A stretch of DNA of 64,000 bases. Source: an uncultured Saprospiraceae bacterium (lineage in GTDB: Bacteria > Bacteroidota > Bacteroidia > Chitinophagales > Saprospiraceae). Position numbers and translations under genes: made by a program. The stretch's first letter is position 1, and every line of letters begins with the position of its first letter. Below are positions 50,697 to 59,651 of this stretch, piece by piece. The notes under the pieces were generated by a model. It was not told where the DNA came from, ran no database searches, and saw only the letters and a list, made by a program, of their open reading frames with translations. Location of the stretch: the NCBI GenBank assembly GCA_937926205.1, contig CALEYL010000018.1, positions 97,880 to 161,879 on the forward strand. The letters are read 5' to 3'.

Positions 50697-52121
50697 ATGG
50701 AACCAATCAGTGCATTCGACATGCTCAAAATAGGCGTAGGGCCTTCCAGCTCTCACACCTTAGGCCCCTGGCGGGCAGCGGAACGCTTCGTTGAAGAAGT
50801 AAAAACAGCCGGTTTACTGGATCAGACCGTGTCTCTGGCAGTACACCTGTATGGTTCGCTGGCGCTAACCGGAAAGGGCCACGGTACAGATATTGCCGTG
50901 CAACTTGGATTGAGCGGTCTGGATCCCGAGTTTATTCCTATTGAGGACGTTACGGCCATTCCGGAACGTATTCGCCGGGAAGAAACTATTTATTTTGCCG
51001 GCTTGCGCTATCTTCCGTTTAAGCCTTCGATAGACATCCTTTTCCACATTTCTGAATCTTTGCCTTTACATGCCAATGGGTTGGTTTTTCAGGCTTATGA
51101 AAAAGGTGGGCAAATTTTGCACGAAAGTACTTTTTATTCTGTTGGCGGCGGTTTTGTGGTAAAGCAGGGAGAAGACCTTGGTCAAAATGCTGTTCGACTG
51201 CCACATCCCATCGTAACCGCAAAAGAATTGATGCAATATTGCCTGCAGGAAAACACGGCTATCTGGGAACTCGTATTGGAAAACGAAAAAGCCTGGCGAC
51301 CGCCCCGGGAAGTTAAATCCGGTTTGCTGCGCATCTGGTCTGTCATGAAGGAGTGTATTTACCGGGGATGCCATCAGGAAGGCATTTTGCCGGGAGGTCT
51401 GAATGTGACACGCAGGGCGCCTTCCATGCACAAAAAGTTAATTGCCCACCGCAACTACAGCAATGCAGACGAGTGGCTAGAGGCAATTCGTAAAGAGCCT
51501 TATAATTTCACGCAGGTCTCCAAATGGATCAGTTGCTTTGCCATCGCTGTGAATGAAGAAAATGCCAATTTCGGGCGCATCGTCACTGCGCCAACTAATG
51601 GCGCTGCGGGGGTTATTCCGGCTGTTCTGGCCTACTACATTTGTTTTGCAAAACCCGATGCAACGGACGACGATATCGTGAAATTCCTGCTTGCTGCAGC
51701 TGAAATCGGCAGTATTTTCAAAAAAGGCGCTACCATTTCTGCCGCCATGGGGGGCTGCCAGGCTGAAATTGGCGTTAGTTCTGCTATGGCGGCAGCGGCA
51801 TTGGCGGAAGGTCTCGGCGGCAGTGTCGGTCAGGCGCTTATGGCCGCTGAAATTGCGATGGAGCATCACCTCGGCCTTACCTGCGATCCCATTGGCGGCC
51901 TCGTACAGATTCCCTGTATTGAGCGCAATTCCATGGGGGCCATAAAGGCCATCACCGCTGCCAATCTTGCCATTGAAAGCGATCCTGCACAGGCCAAAGT
52001 TTCCCTCGACAGTGTCATAAAAACCATGTGGGAAACCTCACAGGATATGAATACCAAATACAAAGAAACTTCATTGGGCGGGCTGGCAGTCAATATTTCC
52101 ATAGTGGTGCCGGAATGTTAA
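50697..52121 (+). CDS. sdaA: L-serine dehydratase (iron-sulfur, single chain)
   Basis: 474 residues from ATG 50697. Beta domain at the start with ISAFDMLKIGVGPSSSHTLGPWRAAERF; alpha domain with the [4Fe-4S] cysteines in GGCQAEIGVSSAMAAAAL near 360, LTCDPIGGLVQIPC near 400-412. TAPTNGAAGVIPAVL is the substrate loop. Turns L-serine into pyruvate and ammonia in the cytoplasm. Fused alpha-beta form, usual length. Own promoter just upstream; a hairpin ends the gene. Confidence 0.95.
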   Translation: MEPISAFDMLKIGVGPSSSHTLGPWRAAERFVEEVKTAGLLDQTVSLAVHLYGSLALTGKGHGTDIAVQLGLSGLDPEFIPIEDVTAIPERIRREETIYFAGLRYLPFKPSIDILFHISESLPLHANGLVFQAYEKGGQILHESTFYSVGGGFVVKQGEDLGQNAVRLPHPIVTAKELMQYCLQENTAIWELVLENEKAWRPPREVKSGLLRIWSVMKECIYRGCHQEGILPGGLNVTRRAPSMHKKLIAHRNYSNADEWLEAIRKEPYNFTQVSKWISCFAIAVNEENANFGRIVTAPTNGAAGVIPAVLAYYICFAKPDATDDDIVKFLLAAAEIGSIFKKGATISAAMGGCQAEIGVSSAMAAAALAEGLGGSVGQALMAAEIAMEHHLGLTCDPIGGLVQIPCIERNSMGAIKAITAANLAIESDPAQAKVSLDSVIKTMWETSQDMNTKYKETSLGGLAVNISIVVPEC

Positions 52122-52135
52122 TTGGTGTCGGTCGT

Positions 52136-52156
52136 TACCTGCCGGCAAAGCAGGTA
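52136..52156. repeat. TACCTGC hairpin (REP-like)
   Basis: TACCTGC (52136-52142) and GCAGGTA (52150-52156) form a perfect 7-bp stem with loop CGGCAAA, 14 bases after sdaA. Same word family as the hairpin at 35256-35279. Confidence 0.45.
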
Positions 52157-52180
52157 TGGGCAGATGCGGAACTAAAATGA

Positions 52181-52208
52181 CAGGCGCCCATGCTATCAGA
52201 TGCGCCTG
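52181..52208 (+). terminator. Hairpin after sdaA
   Basis: CAGGCGC (52181-52187) pairs with GCGCCTG (52202-52208), loop of 14 with a CAT/ATG extension. No strong T-tract. Confidence 0.4.
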
Positions 52209-52232
52209 GCAAGATAAACATCGCAAATCGTT

Positions 52233-52676
52233 ATGAATAAATTTTCCTGGATAATGATGGCATTTGTGGCAGGCGCTTTTCTACCCATACAGGCAGGGCT
52301 GAATTCCAAACTCGGCAAAGCAGGTGGCAGTGCCGTCTATGCATCCACGATCTCATTTGTTATAGGCTCCATAGGACTCTTGTTGTATATTTTGTTTACC
52401 AGACAGACCGTTTCCTGGGCAGGTATTAAAATGGCGCCGGCTTATGTATGGGTTGGGGGATTATTGGGTGCGTTTTATGTGACCGTGATTATCCTTTCTT
52501 TTCCTAAGTTAGGCCCCGGATTGACTTTTGGCCTGGTGGTAGCCGGGCAAATGCTGGCTTCGGCTTTTCTTGAGCACAACAACATCCTGGTAGCTCAGGC
52601 TCAGCCAATTAGTTTGTTAAGAATTATAGGAATTTTCCTGATTATTGCAGGAGTGGTAATTATCCGGAAGTTTTAA
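52233..52676 (+). CDS. DMT-superfamily YdcZ/DUF606 membrane protein
   Basis: 147 residues with five hydrophobic helices. FVAGAFLPIQAGLNSKLGKAGGSAVYASTISFVIGSIGLLLY at the N-terminus and GGLLGAFYVTVIILSFPKLGPGLTFGLVVAGQMLASAFLEH in the middle are the conserved blocks of the YdcZ (DUF606) half-size transporters. These probably work as dimers for small metabolites; substrate unknown. Single gene between the sdaA terminator and an unknown membrane gene. Confidence 0.85.
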   Translation: MNKFSWIMMAFVAGAFLPIQAGLNSKLGKAGGSAVYASTISFVIGSIGLLLYILFTRQTVSWAGIKMAPAYVWVGGLLGAFYVTVIILSFPKLGPGLTFGLVVAGQMLASAFLEHNNILVAQAQPISLLRIIGIFLIIAGVVIIRKF

Positions 52677-52747
52677 GGAGGGGCGCTTTGTTCCGGATAA
52701 AATATCACATGGTGATTGCCCCTTAATCTTCCCTTAATGATGCAGTT

Positions 52748-53236
52748 ATGATGAAGACAGAGTTTACAGAAAAACAAAAGTTCACCCAATGGTGGTTATG
52801 GTTGATTTTGGCAGGTATTGGATTCTTGCCCATATATGGAATTTACAAACAACTGATTCTTGGTGAAGCATTTGGAAACAAGCCCATGTCGGATGTTGGT
52901 CTCATTGTATTTTCAATTTTTGTCTTTGGGCTGATTACTTTGTTTGGATTGTTGAACCTGAAGACGGAAATTGACCAGCACGAAGTTCGAATGCACTTTT
53001 TCCCTTTTGCAAAGAAAAAAATTAGTTGGAACGACATCAAACATGCACAAGTAGTGGATTATGGTTTCGTGGGAGGCTGGGGCATCCGAATTGGATCAAA
53101 ATACGGAACGATTTACAATGTCAGCGGAAGTAAAGGGCTTGCCATTGAACTAAAGGATGGAAAAAAATTTGTCATTGGTACGCAACGGGAAATTGAACTG
53201 GAAAAGGTGATCAACAATATCCAGAGTAAGCGATAA
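52748..53236 (+). CDS. Two-helix membrane protein with PH-like C-domain
   Basis: 162 residues. Two membrane helices at about 16-36 and 48-70, then a cytoplasmic-looking beta-rich part (VRMHFFPFAKKKISWNDIKHAQVVDYGFVGGWGIRIGSKYGTIYNVSGSKGLAIELKDGKKFVIGT) that resembles bacterial PH-like membrane-associated domains. Function unknown. A strong hairpin follows the stop. Confidence 0.72.
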   Translation: MMKTEFTEKQKFTQWWLWLILAGIGFLPIYGIYKQLILGEAFGNKPMSDVGLIVFSIFVFGLITLFGLLNLKTEIDQHEVRMHFFPFAKKKISWNDIKHAQVVDYGFVGGWGIRIGSKYGTIYNVSGSKGLAIELKDGKKFVIGTQREIELEKVINNIQSKR

Positions 53237-53240
53237 AATA

Positions 53241-53282
53241 TGAGATCGGGTACTTGCATCGTTTTGGAAGTACCCGATCTCA
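53241..53282. terminator. Perfect 15-bp stem between convergent genes
   Basis: TGAGATCGGGTACTT (53241-53255) and AAGTACCCGATCTCA (53268-53282) are exact complements with a 12-base loop. Placed between the stops of the two-helix protein and oligopeptidase B, so probably a two-way terminator. Confidence 0.65.
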
Positions 53283-53327
53283 ATTGTGCTGAACCCCTTT
53301 ATGGCTGAAGGGAAAAATAAGCCTGGC

Positions 53328-55496
53328 TCAATCCTTCACTTCAACCTCCGCCAATCCCGCTAAATCCAGCAGGAAAGCGTATTCCATAGCCACTTCTTTA
53401 TAGCGTTCAAAACGACCGGAAGCACCGCCGTGGCCGGTATCCATATTGGTATACAGCAGCAGCGGATTTTTGTCCGTCTTTTTCGTGCGAAGCCTTGCTA
53501 CCCATTTGGCTGGTTCCCAGTATTGAACCTGTGAGTCGTGCAGGCCGGTAGTAACCAGCATGGTCGGATACGCTTTGGCTTCCACATTGTCGTACGGAGA
53601 GTATGACTTCATGTAGTCGTAGTAGGTTTTGTCATTCGGGTTGCCCCATTCGTCGTATTCGCCGGTGGTTAGTGGAATGCTTTCATCGAGCATGGTGGTA
53701 ATCACATCCACAAAAGGTACAGCGGCAATGACGCCTTTGAACAGATCAGGCCGCATGTTGACCACAGCGCCCATCAACAAACCGCCGGCGCTTCCGCCCA
53801 TGGCAAACAGCTTGTCGGTGCTCGTGTATTTGTTTTGGACCAGATATTCGGCACAATCCACAAAATCAGTGAACGTATTTTTCTTTTTGAGCAATTTTCC
53901 GTCCTCGTACCAAGCACGTCCCAGTTCTTCGCCACCCCGAATGTGGGCGATGGCATAAGCAAATCCGCGGTTGAGCAAACTCAGACGGGCAGAATTGAAA
54001 GTTGGATCCATGCTTGCGCCATAAGAACCATATCCATACAACAGCAAAGGCTGTTTGCCGTCTTTTTTAAAGCCTTTTTTGTAAACAATGGACACCGGAA
54101 CCTGAACGCCATCGCGGGCTTTGATGTAAATGCGCTCCGAAACGTAGTCATTGCGATCAAAACCACCAAGAACCTCCTGCTGCTTAAGCTGGGTCAGTTT
54201 TCGGGTACTCATGTTGTAATCGTAAATGGTGGATGGGGTGGTCAGCGACATATACCCAACGCGCAATACATCCGTGTTGAATTCCGGATTTACGTCCACA
54301 TAAGCCATAAAAGCGTCTTCTCCAAACTGGATATAGTGCTCCTGATTGCCATTCCAGGGGCGCACCCTCAATTGGGTAATGCCTTTTATGCGTTCAGACA
54401 AGACCAGATAATCCTTGAAAATTTCCATACCCTCCAGCAGAACATCGTTGCGATGCGGGATGACTTCCTTCCAGTTTTCTTTTCCTGTTGCTGTTTCAGA
54501 TGTTTCCATCAGCCGGAAGTTTTTGGCATCGAGATTGGTTCGGAAGTAAAACTTATCGCCATAGTGGTCCATGAAATACTCGAGGCCACGGGTGCGTGGC
54601 TGAATGATTTTGAACGCGCCTTCAGGTTTGCTCGCATCCAGTACGCGGTATTCAGTGGTCAGCGTCTGGAAAGAAGCGATGACGATGTATTTTTTGGACT
54701 TCGTTTTGTAAACCGCTGAAGCAAAAGTCTCGTCCGCTTCGTGAAAGACTTCCGTGTCTTTGGATGCCGGGGTGCCAAGTTTGTGCCTGAAAATCTTGTA
54801 AGGGCGCAGCGAAGCATCTTTGACCGAGTAAAAAACAGTTTGGTTGTCGCTTGCCCAAACGGCACTGCCGGACGTGTTTGGAATTTCGTCTTTCAGCATT
54901 TTGCCGGTCTCCAGATCTTTAAACTTTAGGGTATAAATGCGGCGACTGAGGGTGTCTTCGCCGTATGCGAGGATTTTGTTGTTGGTGCTCACCGCCCTTC
55001 CGCCTACTGCATAATATTTGTAGGGTTTGGCCAATTCATTGGCGTTGAGCATGATTTCTTCCTTCGCATCAAGGCTGCCTTTTTTTCTGGAATAGATGGG
55101 GTATTCTTTACCCGTTTCATACCGGGTGAGGTAGTAGTAGCCGTTTTCTTTATAAGGCACCGATTCATCATCCTGTTTGATGCGCCCTTTAATTTCTTCA
55201 AATAATTTTTCCTGAAAAGCTTTGGTATGGGATGTCATTTGTTCCCGATACTCGTTTTCGCTGTTCAGATAGGCGATGACTTCCGGATTTTCTCTCTGGT
55301 TCAGCCAATAGAATTCGTCCGTGCGCGTATCTCCGTGGATACTCAGTTCCTTGGGGATTTGTTTGACAGTGGGTGCAGGGAGATTCATTTTGTCATACAT
55401 CATACTGGTAGCAGATTGAGTTGAAGCAGTTTGTTGTTCAGAATTACTGCATGCCGCAAATAACGCCAAAAGCGGTAAAAACAACAAGGCTTTCAT
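53328..55496 (-). CDS. ptrB: Oligopeptidase B-like S9 peptidase (lipoprotein)
   Basis: 722 residues from ATG 55496; ten extra codons upstream (to 55526) are not supported. Signal ends in a lipobox (LFAAC), so it is an exported lipoprotein, unlike cytoplasmic E. coli PtrB. Seven-bladed propeller (about 100-430) and an alpha/beta hydrolase end with GYGSYGASMDPTFNS, HIRGGEELGRAWYE, the nucleophile serine in MGGSAGGLLMG near 567, aspartate in LHDSQVQYWEP near 655 and histidine in TGHGGASGRF near 690. Cuts small peptides after basic residues. Confidence 0.92.
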   Translation of the reverse strand: MKALLFLPLLALFAACSNSEQQTASTQSATSMMYDKMNLPAPTVKQIPKELSIHGDTRTDEFYWLNQRENPEVIAYLNSENEYREQMTSHTKAFQEKLFEEIKGRIKQDDESVPYKENGYYYLTRYETGKEYPIYSRKKGSLDAKEEIMLNANELAKPYKYYAVGGRAVSTNNKILAYGEDTLSRRIYTLKFKDLETGKMLKDEIPNTSGSAVWASDNQTVFYSVKDASLRPYKIFRHKLGTPASKDTEVFHEADETFASAVYKTKSKKYIVIASFQTLTTEYRVLDASKPEGAFKIIQPRTRGLEYFMDHYGDKFYFRTNLDAKNFRLMETSETATGKENWKEVIPHRNDVLLEGMEIFKDYLVLSERIKGITQLRVRPWNGNQEHYIQFGEDAFMAYVDVNPEFNTDVLRVGYMSLTTPSTIYDYNMSTRKLTQLKQQEVLGGFDRNDYVSERIYIKARDGVQVPVSIVYKKGFKKDGKQPLLLYGYGSYGASMDPTFNSARLSLLNRGFAYAIAHIRGGEELGRAWYEDGKLLKKKNTFTDFVDCAEYLVQNKYTSTDKLFAMGGSAGGLLMGAVVNMRPDLFKGVIAAVPFVDVITTMLDESIPLTTGEYDEWGNPNDKTYYDYMKSYSPYDNVEAKAYPTMLVTTGLHDSQVQYWEPAKWVARLRTKKTDKNPLLLYTNMDTGHGGASGRFERYKEVAMEYAFLLDLAGLAEVEVKD

Positions 55497-55647
55497 AATG
55501 TGATTGTAACGTTGCGGGTGGTTCATGAATGACAGATTTTGGTTATGAAGATACTGGCTTAATAAACGAGGTCAAAACTACAACTTGTTCTGAAATAATG
55601 AAGTGAGCTGAGGGGGGGAGAGAGCGGGTGAAAATAAAATAAAAGTT

Positions 55648-55655
55648 TACCTTTG
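55648..55655 (+). promoter_or_regulatory. Candidate -7 box (TACCTTTG) for the MATE gene
   Basis: Fits TAnnTTTG and lies only 8 bases before the ATG, which would give a nearly leaderless message. No -33 TTG seen. Confidence 0.33.
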
Positions 55656-55663
55656 GCCGCATC

Positions 55664-57001
55664 ATGCAGGTCAAAACCTCTTATCGCCAAATCTGGAGCA
55701 TTTCAGCCCCAATCATGATCGGCAGCGCTGCTCAAAACATAGTTGCGCTTACCGATAGTGTTTTCCTTTACCACCGCAGCGAGGCAGATTTTGCTGCCAT
55801 CGGCTTTGTAGGGGTTTTTTATCTGGTCGTAGCTGCCATCGGTTTCGGTTTCTCCAGAGGCGGGCAGATTATGATTGCTCGGCGTGCCGGAGAAAAAAGG
55901 CTCGGAGAAGTTGGCCGCTGCTTTTATTCCATGCTGTATTTTGAATTGGCGCTGGCCCTCCTTATGTATCTTTTCATGCGCTTTGGCTGCTACTACTTTT
56001 TTTCGGTCATCGTAGATTCTCCTGTCATATTTGAAAAAAGCCTGGAATACCTGCATCACCGATCCTGGGGCGTCTTTTTTTCTTATGCCGGAGTTGCCAT
56101 TATTGCCATGTATACCGGAGTTGCCCGGACGACTTTTATCATTGTGGATACGATGATCCTCGCGATCCTGAACATCATCCTGAATTATGGTTTTGTTTTT
56201 GGACACTGGGGCTTTCCCGAAATGGGCATCGGGGGCGCGGGTTTAGCCAGCAGTATTTCTGAAGCGGTTGCTTTTGTAATTTTCTTTGTTTACATGATTT
56301 GCGACAAAAAAGCGCACGATTACAACCTCTTCAAGCTGCCGAATATAGACATGGCGCTCATAAAGCAACAATACAGTCTGGCCATTCCCATTGTCGTACA
56401 GGCTTTTGTCGGTTTGGGGAGCTGGTTTTTCTTTTTCGGGATTGTTGAAAACCTCGGCCCCCGCGCTTTGGCCATCACAAACCTGGTGCGCATGGTGTAC
56501 CTCATTTTATCGATTCCTTGCTGGGGATTTGCTTCCGGTGTCAATACTATGGTCAGTAACCTCATCGGGCAAAAAAAACGCCAGGCTGTCATCCCGATCA
56601 TCTGGAAAACAGCCAAGTTGTGTTGGGGCGTTACCATGGCATTAACCATACCAATGGTTTTGTTTCCGCAGCAGATGCTGTACCCGCTATTGGGTTCTCA
56701 GGACATGTCGCTGATTACCGATGCACAACCGGTTTTTTATTTATTATTGGTGATCCTGACGACCTTCTCTTTTGGGGGAGTATTGTTCAATGGACTGGCA
56801 GGAACCGGCGCCACTTATTATGGGCTGAAAATTCAGACGGTTTGTGCCATCGGCTATTTGGTGTACATCTATGTCGAAGTGAATTACACCTCAGGAGGCT
56901 TATTCTGGGCCTGGGCAGCCGAAATTTTCTACTGGCTTGTGATGATTTTGCTTACCTTGAATTATCTCAAATCGAGGGACTGGCATTTGTTGAAATTTTG
57001 A
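55664..57001 (+). CDS. MATE-family efflux transporter
   Basis: 445 residues with twelve predicted membrane helices in two six-helix halves. MATE blocks: ISAPIMIGSAAQNIVALTDSVFLYHRSEADFAAIGF at the start, FGFSRGGQIMIARRAGEKRLGEVGR after helix two, GFASGVNTMVSNLIGQKKRQAVIPIIW at the start of the second half. Exports drugs or metabolites in exchange for Na+ or H+; the compound is not known. Its last 35 bases overlap the 3' end of aroK on the other strand. Confidence 0.9.
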   Translation: MQVKTSYRQIWSISAPIMIGSAAQNIVALTDSVFLYHRSEADFAAIGFVGVFYLVVAAIGFGFSRGGQIMIARRAGEKRLGEVGRCFYSMLYFELALALLMYLFMRFGCYYFFSVIVDSPVIFEKSLEYLHHRSWGVFFSYAGVAIIAMYTGVARTTFIIVDTMILAILNIILNYGFVFGHWGFPEMGIGGAGLASSISEAVAFVIFFVYMICDKKAHDYNLFKLPNIDMALIKQQYSLAIPIVVQAFVGLGSWFFFFGIVENLGPRALAITNLVRMVYLILSIPCWGFASGVNTMVSNLIGQKKRQAVIPIIWKTAKLCWGVTMALTIPMVLFPQQMLYPLLGSQDMSLITDAQPVFYLLLVILTTFSFGGVLFNGLAGTGATYYGLKIQTVCAIGYLVYIYVEVNYTSGGLFWAWAAEIFYWLVMILLTLNYLKSRDWHLLKF

Positions 57002-57509
57002 CCAGCTGCTCTTTTAAAGCTACAAGCATCTCTTCCAGCGCCTCGGGTAAGTCAGCAATGACCTGTGCCTGCATGTAATAAGGTTCCCTCATCGCTAATT
57101 TTTCCCGGATAAATTCCGGCAGCGTTTCTTTATTCTGATCCTTCAGGAGCGGACGATGTGCCATTTCCGGCAGAAGACGTCGGCACAATTCGGCCACAGG
57201 TGTCTGGAGGTAAATGGTAATGCCCTGTTGGTTCATCCAATCCATATTGTCAAAAAAGCAGGGGGTGCCGCCTCCACAGGCAACAATCACTTTTTCGTAA
57301 TCCGCCATCTGGTGGAGTGCGGCGCGTTCGATTTCCCGGAAATAGGTTTCGCCGGAAGTGCTGAAAATTTCCTGAACACTTTGGCCTTCGCGAGACTCTA
57401 TCCAGTGATCCAGGTCTATCAGGGGCATATCGAGTATGGTGCTCAGCCGACGCCCCGTATGGCTTTTGCCACTGCCCATAAAACCGATAAGAAAAATTCG
57501 ATTCAGCAT
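56967..57509 (-). CDS. aroK: Shikimate kinase
   Basis: 180 residues. P-loop FLIGFMGSGKSHTGRRLS at 6-22, DLDHWIESREGQSVQEIF with the magnesium-binding aspartate, GETYFREIER, VACGGGTPCF and the lid MAHRPLLKDQ are all in place. Phosphorylates shikimate in chorismate synthesis. Convergent with and overlapping the MATE gene by 35 bases. Confidence 0.94.
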   Translation of the reverse strand: MLNRIFLIGFMGSGKSHTGRRLSTILDMPLIDLDHWIESREGQSVQEIFSTSGETYFREIERAALHQMADYEKVIVACGGGTPCFFDNMDWMNQQGITIYLQTPVAELCRRLLPEMAHRPLLKDQNKETLPEFIREKLAMREPYYMQAQVIADLPEALEEMLVALKEQLVKISTNASPSI

Positions 57510-57665
57510 TAATGACCTTCTTGGATGGTTTCAGCCGGTAGTTTTTTTACCAGGCGGGCGCTAAAATACAAAAATGGAAGCATGAAAAGGAAGCTGTTCA
57601 AAAGGCTGCTCAAATAACTATCAATCGGAGCTTAAAATGCCCGTTTCCAATTGCCCGGAAAGCGC

Positions 57666-57673
57666 TACCTTTG
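57666..57673 (+). promoter_or_regulatory. Candidate -7 box (TACCTTTG) for the DUF1573-yajC cluster
   Basis: Fits TAnnTTTG, 29 bases before the start; TTTC sits 18 bases upstream as an imperfect -33 element. Confidence 0.45.
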
Positions 57674-57702
57674 CAATGAATTTACTTTAAAAGGAAGTAA
57701 CC

Positions 57703-58212
57703 ATGTATACTCGAATGTTCTTTTTTATGTTGTTAATCAGTGTTTTTTCCTGTAAGCCGGAAGGTGAAAATTCCGGTAAAACACTGGACGAAATAAAAAT
57801 CGACGGGGTGCCTTATGCTGACATCATCCGGAATCCGGCCAGTGCCAACGGACCTACTGATACTGTAAATGTAGCCAAGATAACTTTCGAAGAAGCCGAG
57901 TACAATTTTGGAGACGTTCCGGAAGGTACGGTTGTAGAGCATGTTTTCAAATTTAAAAATACCGGTAAAATCCCACTCCTGATCAGTAATGCACGTTCTA
58001 CCTGCGGCTGTACCGTCCCGAAATGGCCCAAAGAGCCGATTGCACCGGGACAAGGTGGTGAGATAAGCGTGAAGTTTGATACGAGGGGTAAGACGAGCGT
58101 CCAGAAAAAACCGGTTACCATTACGGCCAATACTTATCCGGCAACGTCAATTGTCGTGCTTTACGGCGCCATCCTGATGAGTGAAAATGCCCGAAACGGG
58201 CATCCTGACTGA
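57703..58212 (+). CDS. DUF1573-domain lipoprotein
   Basis: 169 residues. Signal with Cys (VFSC), a lipoprotein. The DUF1573 domain (about 65-160) is an immunoglobulin-like fold related to ASH/MSP: ITFEEAEYNFGDVPEGTVVEHVFKFKNTGKIPLLISNARSTCGCTVPKWPKEPIAPGQGGEISVKFDTRGK. Role unknown. Starts after an AAGGAAG Shine-Dalgarno-like sequence, first gene of the yajC-ybbR-dnaG run. Confidence 0.87.
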   Translation: MYTRMFFFMLLISVFSCKPEGENSGKTLDEIKIDGVPYADIIRNPASANGPTDTVNVAKITFEEAEYNFGDVPEGTVVEHVFKFKNTGKIPLLISNARSTCGCTVPKWPKEPIAPGQGGEISVKFDTRGKTSVQKKPVTITANTYPATSIVVLYGAILMSENARNGHPD

Positions 58213-58266
58213 CCCGATTGAAAGGACTTTGAAATCAATTCAGCAATTTTCATAAACCAATTCTCA

Positions 58267-58593
58267 ATGAGTACAAGTTTTATTTTATTAGAGATCAGCC
58301 CCGGGATGATCAATCTCTTCTTCATTGGCGCTATGTTTATCGTGATCTGGCTGTTTATGCTGCGGCCACAGGCTAAAAAGACACGTGAACAAAGTAAATT
58401 TATGGAAGAACTAAAAGTGGACGATGAGGTCGTGACGAATGCCGGTATTTTGGGCAAGGTTTACAAAATTGACGGCAATATCGTTACCCTGGAAGTCAGC
58501 AACAAAACTTTCATTCGCGTAACAAAAAATGTGATTTCCAAGGAATTAAGCGATTGGTTGAAAAATTCCAGCAACAAATTGATCGTTAGCTAA
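58267..58593 (+). CDS. yajC: Preprotein translocase subunit YajC
   Basis: 108 residues. One membrane helix at about 14-36 followed by MLRPQAKKTREQSKFMEELKVDDEVVTNAGILGKVYKIDGNIVTLEVSNKTFIRVTKNVISK, the whole YajC pattern. Works with SecDF at the inner-membrane Sec translocon. 54 bases after the DUF1573 gene, 43 before ybbR. Confidence 0.95.
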   Translation: MSTSFILLEISPGMINLFFIGAMFIVIWLFMLRPQAKKTREQSKFMEELKVDDEVVTNAGILGKVYKIDGNIVTLEVSNKTFIRVTKNVISKELSDWLKNSSNKLIVS

Positions 58594-58636
58594 ATGGATC
58601 ACAGTGGCATAGTCATACTGCTTCACAGGCATCAAA

Positions 58637-59626
58637 ATGTCATTGCGCAATTTCCAAACTATGCTTAAATCGCTGGGTACCGATTCCCGCTTCAAATGGG
58701 GGGAATTGCGGATCGGGAAAGACAGGGCTATATTGATGATTTGCATCGGCATAGCTCTGTTGTTTTGGCTGTTGGTTAAGTTGTCACAGACTTACCACAT
58801 CTCCAAAATTGTTTTGATCAATGTCCGCACTTCTGTCAGCAAAACGCTTGCCACACTGCCGCCCGGGGACCTCTCTGTCCAATTGCAAGGTACGGGCTGG
58901 CAGTTGCTGGGCGAACAATTGGCAAGCAAGCAAATTAACTTGTCTTATGACGCTGCCGATGCTGATCAGATCAATATCACTTCCGGGCAGTTGCGTCAGG
59001 ATATCCTGAAAAAATTGTCTTCTGCTGCCATCCGGATTATAGACATCAATTACGACCACGTTCTGATTAAACTGGAAGATGAAGTCCATAAAAAAATCCC
59101 GATTGTACTCAACAGCAGATTGGATTTTGCACCAGAGTACCAATTGAAAGAACCAGTACTTCTCCAGCCCGACAGCATCCTGATCAGTGGCCCGACAACC
59201 CTGATAGACAGTATTGCATTTTGGAAAACCGATTCTCTGATATTGGCCGATTTGAAAAACAATGTCCGTATGGAGTTGCCTTTAAAGACCCCTCCTGACG
59301 GCATTCTCATAGAATATTCAAAAGTAAAAGCATTCATAGAAGTGGAGGCTTACACCTCGAAAGCCCTGTTTATACCACTCACCATCATCAATGCGCCGGA
59401 CAGCATCCGGGTTTTTCCGGATAAAATCAAGCTCGAATGCACCGTTGGACTGAGCTTATACAATGCAGTCAATGCAGAAGATTTTCAACTGGAAGTTGAC
59501 ATCGGAGGCGTACGCTTGCCGGAAGGCAGAACAACCGTGCCAATTGTACTGAAAAAGAGTCCCGATTTTGTCCGGAACATTCATTTTACACCACAGGCAG
59601 CAGAGTTTTTTATCTTCCAGGATTAA
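58637..59626 (+). CDS. YbbR-like domain protein
   Basis: 329 residues. Short cytoplasmic start, one membrane helix at about 32-52 (AILMICIGIALLFWLLVKL), then about 275 residues outside with repeated beta units: LPPGDLSVQLQGTGWQLL, DSILISGPTTLIDSIAFWKTDSLIL, DSIRVFPDKIKLECTVGLSLY. These are the YbbR pattern, as in CdaR, which regulates diadenylate cyclase in Firmicutes; in Bacteroidota the gene usually follows yajC. No cyclase is adjacent, so its partner is unknown. Confidence 0.82.
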   Translation: MSLRNFQTMLKSLGTDSRFKWGELRIGKDRAILMICIGIALLFWLLVKLSQTYHISKIVLINVRTSVSKTLATLPPGDLSVQLQGTGWQLLGEQLASKQINLSYDAADADQINITSGQLRQDILKKLSSAAIRIIDINYDHVLIKLEDEVHKKIPIVLNSRLDFAPEYQLKEPVLLQPDSILISGPTTLIDSIAFWKTDSLILADLKNNVRMELPLKTPPDGILIEYSKVKAFIEVEAYTSKALFIPLTIINAPDSIRVFPDKIKLECTVGLSLYNAVNAEDFQLEVDIGGVRLPEGRTTVPIVLKKSPDFVRNIHFTPQAAEFFIFQD

Positions 59627-59628
59627 GC

Positions 59629-59636
59629 TATATTTG
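59629..59636 (+). promoter_or_regulatory. Candidate -7 box (TATATTTG) for dnaG
   Basis: Fits TAnnTTTG in the 25-bp ybbR-dnaG gap, 15 bases before the GTG start. The gene may also be read from upstream. Confidence 0.35.
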
Positions 59637-59651
59637 TGAAAATGCGAGGCT

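Noticed and set aside
53835..54719. 294-residue open frame antisense to oligopeptidase B
   Set aside because: The opposite strand has an intact S9 peptidase with full catalytic triad; the antisense frame has no motif, signal or plausible start context.
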